Shown: in pieces, positions 1-5,307 of the stretch
Layout of the letters: the number at the start of each line of letters is the position of its first letter
Position numbering within the stretch: the first letter of the stretch is position 1
Assembly: GCA_947462175.1 (NCBI GenBank)
Contig: CANHOE010000064.1
Coordinates: forward strand, 1 to 10,256
DNA: 10,256 nucleotides
Direction of reading: 5' to 3'
DNA from: Burkholderiales bacterium
GTDB lineage: Bacteria; Pseudomonadota; Gammaproteobacteria; Burkholderiales; Burkholderiaceae_C
Translations under genes and position numbers: made by a program
The notes under the pieces: generated by a model
Databases searched by the model: none
What the model was told of the DNA's origin: nothing
The model's input: only the letters and a program-made list of their open reading frames with translations

Positions 1-359
<359 letters not shown>

Positions 360-365
360 TCTCAA

Positions 366-370
366 CTCCT
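366..370 (-). promoter_or_regulatory. Shine-Dalgarno site of tuf
   Basis: AGGAG on the minus strand, 6 nt before the EF-Tu ATG. It is the strongest ribosome binding site in the window, as expected for a very highly expressed protein. Confidence 0.85.
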
Positions 371-410
371 CGAATACGAGACTGAAGATTCACAACGCTG
401 TCAAAAATCC

Positions 411-485
<75 letters not shown>

Positions 486-539
486 CAAACACAACCTGCC
501 TGCCGACCCCCAGCAGTTGCCAGAAGCCAGCCCGAACCC

Positions 540-613
540 TGGAGCGGGAGACGGGAATCGAACCCGCGTCATTAGCTTGGAAGGCTAGGGTTCTACCATT
601 GAACTACTCCCGC
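540..613 (-). tRNA. glyT: tRNA-Gly(UCC)
   Basis: 74 nt including an encoded CCA. The acceptor stem is GCGGGAG/CTCCCGC with discriminator T. The D-arm contains GTTCAATGGTAGAAC. The anticodon loop is CTTCCAA with anticodon TCC, and the T-arm is GCGGG-TTCGATT-CCCGT with a terminal G-U pair. The anticodon stem CTAGC/GCTAA has only four Watson-Crick pairs because the outer pair (27-43) is a C-A mismatch. Everything else looks functional. It lies 53 nt after tRNA-Tyr and 54 nt before tRNA-Thr in a shared precursor. Confidence 0.95.
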
Positions 614-666
614 CTGAACCTCCACAAGCCGAGGCCCGAGAGGGTCTAAAACTGTTCTTTTCGCCT

Positions 667-752
667 TGGTGGAGGAGGCTGGATTCGAACCAGCGTACTC
701 GTTAGAGGGCAGATTTACAGTCTGCTGCCATTAACCACTCGGCCACCCCTCC
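667..752 (-). tRNA. tyrU: tRNA-Tyr(GUA)
   Basis: 86 nt including an encoded CCA, with the long variable arm of bacterial tRNA-Tyr. The acceptor stem is GGAGGGG paired with CTCCTCC (one G-U), discriminator A. The anticodon arm is CAGAC-TGTAAAT-CTG-like with anticodon GTA, the variable arm runs through CCCTCTAACGAG, and the T-arm is GCTGG-TTCGAAT-CCAGC. It is first in the tRNA-Tyr/Gly/Thr-tuf series. Escherichia coli has the same order, there preceded by another threonine tRNA (thrU). No such tRNA is present here, because ung lies immediately upstream. Confidence 0.96.
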
Positions 753-766
753 GCGGCGAGCCGAAG

Positions 767-772
767 AGTTTA
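767..772 (-). promoter_or_regulatory. Possible -10 element for the tRNA-tuf transcription unit
   Basis: TAAACT on the minus strand, 14 nt before the first base of tRNA-Tyr, with a GC-rich stretch between the two that resembles the discriminator of stringently controlled promoters. No convincing -35 hexamer is seen at 16-18 nt, so this is tentative. A promoter is expected near here because only 49 nt separate the ung stop codon from the tRNA, but read-through from ung is also possible. Confidence 0.3.
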
Positions 773-801
773 CCACGGCATTTGGCGGCTTGGTACGCGG
801 C

Positions 802-1542
802 TCAATCGAGATCGAAGAAGCTGGGCCAGTGTTGTGCGGCAGGCGACGAAGCGTAATGCTCGTCGAGAAAGCGCATCGCCGCCCCGAAATGGCCACAGCC
901 GATGAATGGCATTGGCGGACGCAGCGCTGCCAGCGGGGACGGGTGATTGCTGCGCAGGACCAGATGCCGCGTCGGCGCGACGTCGATCAGCTCCGACTTG
1001 AGCTGAGCATGCGCGCCCCACAGCATGAATACCTTCGGGGCTGGGTCATGCGCAGCGGCAGACACAATGATGTCAGTGAGCGCTTGCCATCCCAACTTCC
1101 CATGACTACCTGGGATTCCCGCTTCGACGGTCAAGCTTGTATTGAGCAGAAGCACGCCACGTGCGGCCCAGGCGCCCAGGTGTCCGCTGGCCGGCGCAGG
1201 CCGACCAGGATCGCGCCGCAACTCCTTGAAGACATTGCGCAGACTGGGTGGCACGGGCATGCCCATTGGCACCGAAAAAGACAGGCCTTCCGCCTGCCCC
1301 TCGCCGTGATACGGGTCTTGCCCAAGGATCACGACGCGCGTGCGTGCCAACGGTGTCGCATCAAGCGCGCGGAACACAGCTGCTGGGTAGACCACGGCGC
1401 CGGACTCCACCCGGCGATCGACGTGATCGATCACGGCGCGACCTGCGGCGCTTGATCGCCAGGCGTCGACGATCGGGCGCCAATCCCCTCGCAGGCGATC
1501 GACCAGCGCATCGATCGGCTCGATCAATCGGGAATCGCTCAT
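802..1542 (-). CDS. ung: Uracil-DNA glycosylase, family 1 (UNG)
   Basis: Removes uracil from DNA, arising from cytosine deamination or dUTP misincorporation, as the first step of base-excision repair. The 246-residue length is slightly above the usual 220-230. The catalytic motif GQDPYHG is at residues 74-80 (water-activating Asp76), the Pro-rich loop VPPS at 97-100, the uracil-recognition Asn134 in LLNTSLTV, and the minor-groove/catalytic motif HPSPLAALR starts at His200. The ATG at 1542 gives the family's N-terminus; extending the frame further upstream would run into trpC, so it was rejected. The Shine-Dalgarno match is weak (GTGGGG directly before the ATG). It begins 43 nt after trpC on the same strand and may be co-transcribed with the trp genes, a neighbourhood recalled from other Burkholderiales. 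Family assignment is very secure. Confidence 0.96.
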   Translation of the reverse strand: MSDSRLIEPIDALVDRLRGDWRPIVDAWRSSAAGRAVIDHVDRRVESGAVVYPAAVFRALDATPLARTRVVILGQDPYHGEGQAEGLSFSVPMGMPVPPSLRNVFKELRRDPGRPAPASGHLGAWAARGVLLLNTSLTVEAGIPGSHGKLGWQALTDIIVSAAAHDPAPKVFMLWGAHAQLKSELIDVAPTRHLVLRSNHPSPLAALRPPMPFIGCGHFGAAMRFLDEHYASSPAAQHWPSFFDLD

Positions 1543-1585
1543 CCCCACGCTGCTGCGGATGTCGGCCAACGTCGCCCGGCAACGT

Positions 1586-2377
1586 TCACTGGAACAGATC
1601 AGCCAGCGCCTGCCCTGGATCGGCCGCCCGCATGAAGGCCTCGCCGACCAGGAACGCCGCCACGCCCGCGCTGCGCATGCGCCCGACATCGGCCTTGACC
1701 AGCACGCCACTCTCGGTGACGAGCAGGCGATCGGTCGGTACGTTCTTCAGCAAACCGAGCGTGGTGTCCAGCGTCACCTCGAAGGTGCGCAGGTTGCGGT
1801 TGTTGATGCCGACCAGTGGCGTCTTCAACCGCAGCGCGCGGTCCAGTTCGAGGCCATCGTGCACCTCGACTAAAACGGCCAGGCCAAGCGCATGAGCTTG
1901 GGCTTCGAGGTCGACCATCTGCGAGTCATCCAGGCACGCAGCGATCAGCAAGATGCAATCGGCGCCCATCGCGCGAGCTTCAAACACCTGGTAGGCGTCG
2001 ACCATGAAATCCTTGCGCAGTACGGGCAGACTGCAGGCGGCGCGGGCTTGCTCGAGGTAAGCCACCGACCCCTGGAAGAACTGCACGTCGGTGAGCACGC
2101 TCAGGCACGCCGCGCCGCCGCGCTCGTAGCTCTCGGCGATGGCGTTCGGCACGAAGTGTTCACGCAGCACGCCCTTGCTGGGGCTCGCTTTCTTGATCTC
2201 GGCGATGACGGCCGCATGCCCGGCAGTCATCTTTCTGCGCATCGCCGCAACGAAATCGCGCACACCGCCCAGCGACTCGGCATCGCGGCGCAACGAGGCC
2301 AGATCGCGCCGCGTACGTGCTGCGCGGATCTCATCGCGCTTGACCTCGACGATGCGATTGAGGATGTCGCTGCTCAT
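1586..2377 (-). CDS. trpC: Indole-3-glycerol phosphate synthase
   Basis: Cyclises 1-(2-carboxyphenylamino)-1-deoxyribulose 5-phosphate to indole-3-glycerol phosphate, releasing CO2 and water (tryptophan pathway, cytoplasm). It is a 263-residue single-domain (beta/alpha)8 barrel, not fused to TrpF. Signature segments with the catalytic residues are IAEIKKASPSKG (Glu60, Lys62), LRKDFM (Lys122), LVEVHD (Glu171), GINNRNL (Asn192) and TESG (222-224). The ATG overlaps the trpD TGA as ATGA, and GGGAG lies 4 nt before it, so translational coupling is likely. Length and motifs are complete and there is no sign of decay. The protein contains no tryptophan at all. Confidence 0.97.
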   Translation of the reverse strand: MSSDILNRIVEVKRDEIRAARTRRDLASLRRDAESLGGVRDFVAAMRRKMTAGHAAVIAEIKKASPSKGVLREHFVPNAIAESYERGGAACLSVLTDVQFFQGSVAYLEQARAACSLPVLRKDFMVDAYQVFEARAMGADCILLIAACLDDSQMVDLEAQAHALGLAVLVEVHDGLELDRALRLKTPLVGINNRNLRTFEVTLDTTLGLLKNVPTDRLLVTESGVLVKADVGRMRSAGVAAFLVGEAFMRAADPGQALADLFQ

Positions 2378-3429
2378 GCCGCTCCCGCCCCAGCCGCTGC
2401 GGCCGCCAACGACTGCGTGGCGCCGACGAACTGATGCAGCTTGTCGCGTGCGCGGCCCGACGCCAGTGCCTCGCGTGCCAAGGCGATTCCGTCAGCCATC
2501 GTCGCGGCGACATCGGCCGCATACAGCGCCACTCCGGCATTCAGCAGCACGATGTCGCGTGCAGCGCCGGGCTGGTCATCGAGCACTGCCAGCAGCATGC
2601 GCTTCGAATCGTCGGGTGTCTCGACACGCAGCGAGCGGTGGCTGGCCATCGGCAAGCCGAAGTCTTCAGGGTGAATCTCGTACTCACGTACCTCGCCAGC
2701 CTGGATTTCGCAAACGAGCGTCGATGCACCCAGCGTTACCTCGTCCATGCCGTCGCGGCCGTAAACCACTACCGCGTGTTGTGCACCGAGGCGCTGCAGC
2801 GCGCGCGCCTGGATGCCGACCAGATCGGGATGGAACACGCCCATGAGGATGTTCGGCGCGCCGGCCGGGTTGGTCAGCGGCCCGAGGATGTTGAAGATGG
2901 TGCGCACCCCAAGTTCGCGGCGCACCGGCGCAACGTTCTTCATCGCAGGATGGTGGTTGGGCGCGAACATGAAGCCGACACCGGTGTCCGCAATGCACTG
3001 CGCAATGGCCGCTGGCGGCAGCGCCAGATGCACCCCCAGCGCTTCCAGCACATCCGCGCTGCCCGACTTGCTCGACACGCTGCGGTTACCGTGCTTGCTG
3101 ACCCGGGCACCGGCCGCAGCAGCCACGAACATGCTGCAGGTCGAGATATTGAAGGTGTGCGAGCCATCGCCGCCGGTGCCGACGATGTCGACGAGATGCC
3201 GGCGATCAGCCACCTCGACCGGCGTTGAAAACTCGCGCATCACCTGCGCAGCTGCCGTGATTTCACCGATGGTTTCCTTCTTCACGCGCAGGCCGATCAG
3301 CAGCGCGGCCAGCATGGCCGACGGCATCTCACCGTTCATGATCCGGCGCATCAGCACCAGCATCTCGTCGTGAAAGATCTCGCGGTGATCGATCACCCGC
3401 GCCAGGGCTTCGGCATTGCTGAAATTCAC
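2374..3429 (-). CDS. trpD: Anthranilate phosphoribosyltransferase
   Basis: Transfers phosphoribose from PRPP to anthranilate (second step after chorismate). The protein is 351 residues, about the usual 340-345 plus an Ala/Gly-rich C-terminal tail. It has the PRPP-binding glycine loop GTGGDG (84-89), NIST (94-97), KHGNRSVSSKSGSAD (112-126), the anthranilate-contacting Arg171 in VRRELGVRT, GPLTNPA (183-189) and the Mg-binding DGMDE (226-230). Translation starts at a GTG that overlaps the trpG TGA as GTGA. It is supported by GGAG with an 8-nt spacer and by the family-like N-terminus EALARVIDHREIFHDEM. It is a separate polypeptide, unlike the TrpGD fusion of enteric bacteria. It contains no tryptophan. 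Confidence 0.97.
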   Translation of the reverse strand: MNFSNAEALARVIDHREIFHDEMLVLMRRIMNGEMPSAMLAALLIGLRVKKETIGEITAAAQVMREFSTPVEVADRRHLVDIVGTGGDGSHTFNISTCSMFVAAAAGARVSKHGNRSVSSKSGSADVLEALGVHLALPPAAIAQCIADTGVGFMFAPNHHPAMKNVAPVRRELGVRTIFNILGPLTNPAGAPNILMGVFHPDLVGIQARALQRLGAQHAVVVYGRDGMDEVTLGASTLVCEIQAGEVREYEIHPEDFGLPMASHRSLRVETPDDSKRMLLAVLDDQPGAARDIVLLNAGVALYAADVAATMADGIALAREALASGRARDKLHQFVGATQSLAAAAAGAGAA

Positions 3430-4010
3430 GGCCGCAACTCCAGGAAGTTCTTCAGCATCGCGTGGCCATGCTCGGTCAGGATCGATTCGGGGTGGAATTG
3501 CACGCCTTCGAGCGGCGTGGCGGTGCCCGCCAGCTCGCGGTGCCGCACGCCCATGATCTCGCCGTCTTCGGAGGTGGCAGTGATTTGCAACACCGCAGGC
3601 AGCGACTCGCGCTCGATCGCCAGCGAGTGGTAGCGGATCACGGTGAACTGCTTCGGCAGCGCGGTGTAGACGCCCTGCTCATCGGTCGAGATCACACTGG
3701 TCTTGCCGTGCATCTGCACCTGCGCGCGGATCACCTTGCCGCCCAGCGCCGCACCGATGCTCTGGTGGCCCAGGCACACGCCCAGGATCGGCAGCTTGCC
3801 GGTGAAATGCTGGATCGCCGGGACGCAGATGCCCGCCTCGGCCGGCGAGCATGGCCCGGGCGACAGCACCAGCTTGTCAGGTCGCAGTGCGGCAATGTCC
3901 TGCAGCGACAGCTCGTCGTTACGGAACACGCGCACGTCTTCGCCCAGCTCGGCGAAGTACTGCACCAGGTTGAAGGTGAAGCTGTCGTAGTTGTCGATCA
4001 TCAGCAGCAT
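3426..4010 (-). CDS. trpG: Anthranilate synthase glutamine amidotransferase component (TrpG; may double as PabA)
   Basis: Supplies ammonia from glutamine to TrpE for anthranilate synthesis. In bacteria with a single such subunit it may also serve aminodeoxychorismate synthase (folate). The 194-residue class I amidotransferase starts with the family's MLLMIDNYDSFTFNLVQYF. The oxyanion segment LSPGPCSP is at 49-56, the nucleophile Cys79 in GVCLGHQ, and the catalytic pair His173 and Glu175 in VQFHPES. The frame stays open to 4211, but the family N-terminus fixes the ATG at 4010; AAAGG lies 11 nt upstream, a rather long spacer. Its TGA overlaps the trpD GTG. trpE, commonly just upstream in related bacteria, is not adjacent here; 469 nt without an intact gene separate trpG from the divergent hutG. 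It contains no tryptophan. Confidence 0.96.
   Translation of the reverse strand: MLLMIDNYDSFTFNLVQYFAELGEDVRVFRNDELSLQDIAALRPDKLVLSPGPCSPAEAGICVPAIQHFTGKLPILGVCLGHQSIGAALGGKVIRAQVQMHGKTSVISTDEQGVYTALPKQFTVIRYHSLAIERESLPAVLQITATSEDGEIMGVRHRELAGTATPLEGVQFHPESILTEHGHAMLKNFLELRP
3438..3441 (-). promoter_or_regulatory. Shine-Dalgarno site fixing the GTG start of trpD
   Basis: GGAG within the last codons of trpG, 8 nt before the GTG at 3427-3429. No in-frame ATG near this site gives a better start, so this site supports GTG initiation and coupling with trpG termination. Confidence 0.6.
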
Positions 4011-4076
4011 GTGCGCGCAAACCTTTGTGCTTCGTGGGACGCAGAGCACTGCATCCTGATTCCGTGCCCGTTGAGA

Positions 4077-4104
4077 AACCCGCGGGTTGCCGCGCTGACG
4101 CGGC
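4077..4104. repeat. Two abutting inverted repeats in the trpG leader
   Basis: AACCCGCGGGTT (4077-4088) is a perfect 12-bp palindrome. Directly next to it, GCCGCG-CTGA-CGCGGC (4089-4104) forms a 6-bp GC-only stem with a 4-nt loop. In trpG mRNA the CTGA-loop hairpin (loop TCAG) would come first, followed by the palindrome and then TCTCAACG. There is no long U-run, so neither is a standard intrinsic terminator. They lie 67-94 nt before the trpG start codon. A role in leader folding is inference only. Confidence 0.5.
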
Positions 4105-4109
4105 GTGCT

Positions 4110-4138
4110 GGGTAGGGGCTGGGGCGGCGTGGGTGGGG
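4110..4138 (+). other. G-quadruplex-type motif upstream of trpG
   Basis: Five G-runs, in order GGG, GGGG, GGGG, GGG and GGGG, are separated by 2, 2, 6 and 1 nt, satisfying the usual G3+N1-7 rule. The G-rich strand is the plus strand, the template strand for trpG transcription. The complementary C-rich sequence would be in any trpG leader RNA. Formation in the cell is not shown by sequence alone, and G-runs are not rare in GC-rich DNA. Confidence 0.5.
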
Positions 4139-4204
4139 TCAGGCAGATGGCCTGCGCCAACGCCGGCCGGAGCGCGCTGCAGAGATGGATTGCTTTGCAA
4201 ACAT
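4139..4204 (-). CDS. Possible 21-residue leader peptide of the trp genes (speculative)
   Basis: A short ORF from ATG to TGA encodes MFAKQSISAARSGRRWRRPSA, with one Trp at residue 16 in an Arg-rich context. It lies 128 nt upstream of trpG and before the inverted repeats, which is where an attenuation leader peptide would sit. Against this: only one Trp codon (known trp leaders usually have two or three in tandem), no good Shine-Dalgarno, and the frame is open for a long way upstream only because GC-rich DNA has few stops. Most likely fortuitous, but recorded because of its position. Confidence 0.15.
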   Translation of the reverse strand: MFAKQSISAARSGRRWRRPSA

Positions 4205-4216
4205 CCCGCAATTATG
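4187..4216 (-). promoter_or_regulatory. Possible trpG promoter -10 with overlapping dyad
   Basis: CATAAT on the minus strand (4211-4216) is the best -10-like hexamer upstream of trpG. Just downstream, where transcription would start, is an imperfect dyad: GGAT/ATCC arms (4187-4190 and 4203-4206) around the palindrome TTTGCAAA (4194-4201). The two axes differ by 1 bp. It stands out as AT-rich in GC-rich surroundings. No recognisable -35 is present 16-18 nt upstream, and no regulator can be named. Confidence 0.25.
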
Positions 4217-4223
4217 GCCGCGG

Positions 4224-4382
4224 TTACTCGCACAGGTATCCGATCGGCCGGCCTTCGGTGCGCAAGTTGCCTGACGACTGCGACGGGTGGTACCGCGCGT
4301 CGATCTGCGCGCGGTCAAGCACCAGCACCCGCTTCTCGCCCAACTGAGCGAGGCGAAAGGCCACCGAAGGGCCGTTGACGCC
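4224..4382 (-). pseudogene. Decayed N-terminal fragment of a FAD-dependent oxidoreductase (DAO family), probable
   Basis: Minus-strand translation of this stretch contains GPSVAFRLAQLGEKRVLVLDR followed closely by QSSGNLRTEG. This resembles the start of DAO-type flavoproteins, where a glycine-rich dinucleotide-binding loop, a helix and a VLVLDR-type strand ending in an acidic residue are followed by an SSG-(I/L)-(V/L)-R-T segment. The glycine loop is damaged (GVNGPS in place of GxGxxG). The codons before it, back to an ATG at 4479-4481 that overlaps the hutG start, are not recognisable, and the frame ends at TAA (4224-4226) after about 50 similar residues, where the family normally continues for over 300 more. 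No continuation was found in the other minus-strand frames. It could be a remnant of a lost gene next to trpG. Similarity was judged by eye and could be coincidence. Confidence 0.4.
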
Positions 4383-4479
4383 GGGGCAGGGTCTGCCTGC
4401 GGAGGCTTGACGGCACGCACAAACCGAATCAGTCTTCGGGACTTGGCCTTCCACGCAGCGCTGGCTGCGCTCTTCCTGC

Positions 4480-5295
4480 ATGACGACCCCCGACGCTGTT
4501 GCGCCTTTTCACCTTCTGCACGGCACCCGACCTGTGCTGTTGTCGATCCCGCATGTGGGCACACACATTCCCGAGGTAATTCGCGGCGACTACACCGAGG
4601 TCGCACTGCAACGGGCCGATACCGACTGGCACCTGGACCGGTTGTACGCCTTCGCGCAGCAGTTCGGCGCATCGGTGCTGCGGGCCACGCACTCGCGCAG
4701 CGTGATCGACTTGAACCGCCCGCCCGACAACCAGAGCCTGTACCCCGGGCGCATCACCACGGGGCTGTGTCCGACCGAGACCTTCCGCGGCGAGGCGCTG
4801 TACCACCCGGGCCGTGGGCCGGATGCCGCCGAAACGGCGCAGCGCCTGGCGCTGTACTGGCGGCCGTACCACGACACCTTGGCCGCCGAGCTCGAACGGC
4901 TGAAATCTCTGCACGGCCAGGTGCTGCTGTGGGATGCGCACTCGATCGCGAGCCAGCTGCCGCGCTTGTTCGAGGGCAAGCTGCCCGATCTGAACCTGGG
5001 CACCGCAGACGGCGCAAGCTGCGCCGCCGAGGTGCTGTCTCCCGTGGCGGCCATCGCTCAGGGCAGTGGCTTCAGCGCAGTGGTCGACGGTCGCTTCAAG
5101 GGAGGTCACATCACACGTCACTACGGGAATCCGTCGCAGGGGGTTCATGCCATACAGCTCGAGCTGTGCCAGTGCCTTTACATGGACGAAGACAAGCCCT
5201 TCGAGTACCGATCTGAGCGGGCCGAGCGCTTGCAGCCCACCCTGAGTGCCATGCTGAGCGGGGCCTGCGATGCGATGGCTGCGCTGACGCCCTGA
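4480..5295 (+). CDS. hutG: N-formylglutamate deformylase (N-formylglutamate amidohydrolase)
   Basis: Hydrolyses N-formyl-L-glutamate to glutamate and formate, the last step of the five-step histidine degradation route that uses formiminoglutamate deiminase (HutF). The protein has 271 residues, the family's normal size. Family-typical segments that may supply metal and substrate ligands are SIPHVGTHIP (22-31), ADTDWHLD (46-53), IDLNRPP (76-82), WDAHS (151-155), GRFKGGHITRHYG (204-216) and IQLELCQCLYM (225-235). The ATG at 4480 is chosen because residues from about 10 onward match the family; no clear Shine-Dalgarno precedes it. No other hut gene is in the window. rlpA begins 12 nt after its stop (6 nt if the GTG is used), suggesting one transcript although the functions differ. 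The family is secure; the exact substrate is inferred. Confidence 0.93.
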   Translation: MTTPDAVAPFHLLHGTRPVLLSIPHVGTHIPEVIRGDYTEVALQRADTDWHLDRLYAFAQQFGASVLRATHSRSVIDLNRPPDNQSLYPGRITTGLCPTETFRGEALYHPGRGPDAAETAQRLALYWRPYHDTLAAELERLKSLHGQVLLWDAHSIASQLPRLFEGKLPDLNLGTADGASCAAEVLSPVAAIAQGSGFSAVVDGRFKGGHITRHYGNPSQGVHAIQLELCQCLYMDEDKPFEYRSERAERLQPTLSAMLSGACDAMAALTP

Positions 5296-5307
5296 CGCGC
5301 TGTGACC

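Larger units (their letters stand above)
4011..4479. other. 469-nt intergenic region between divergent trpG and hutG
   Basis: The only stretch longer than 300 nt without an intact gene. From the trpG side it holds: a weak SD (4022-4026), a 12-bp perfect palindrome and an adjacent 6-bp hairpin (4077-4104), a G-quadruplex-type G-run cluster on the plus strand (4110-4138), a 21-codon minus-strand ORF with one Trp codon (4139-4204), an imperfect dyad (4187-4206), a -10-like CATAAT on the minus strand (4211-4216), and a fragment resembling the N-terminus of a FAD-dependent oxidoreductase (about 4224-4382). On the plus strand, TTGACG at 4407-4412 is a possible -35 for hutG, but no good -10 follows it. 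No tRNA or known riboswitch was recognised. Confidence 0.7.

Noticed and set aside
802..1710. Longer 302-codon version of ung
   Set aside because: The extra 56 codons overlap trpC, encode Arg/Trp-rich non-family sequence, and the true family N-terminus begins at the ATG at 1542.
1892..2434. 180-codon plus-strand ORF opposite trpC
   Set aside because: Antisense to a fully supported enzyme, with His/Arg/Ala-rich content and no recognisable motif. The same applies to the other long antisense frames over trpD, trpG, hutG, mmsA and dadA.
3426..4211. Longer 261-codon version of trpG
   Set aside because: The 67 additional residues are low-complexity and unrelated to the amidotransferase family, whose N-terminus starts exactly at MLLMIDNYDSF (4010).
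4407..4435. TTGACG as the -35 of a hutG promoter
   Set aside because: The -35 match is good but the hexamers 16-18 nt downstream (CAGTCT/AGTCTT) are poor -10 elements; mentioned only in the intergenic entry.
4224..4481. Intact 85-residue small protein on the minus strand
   Set aside because: Its first 30 residues are unrecognisable, there is no SD, the start overlaps the hutG ATG, and the remainder resembles a truncated, damaged flavoprotein N-terminus; pseudogene is the better reading, held with low confidence.
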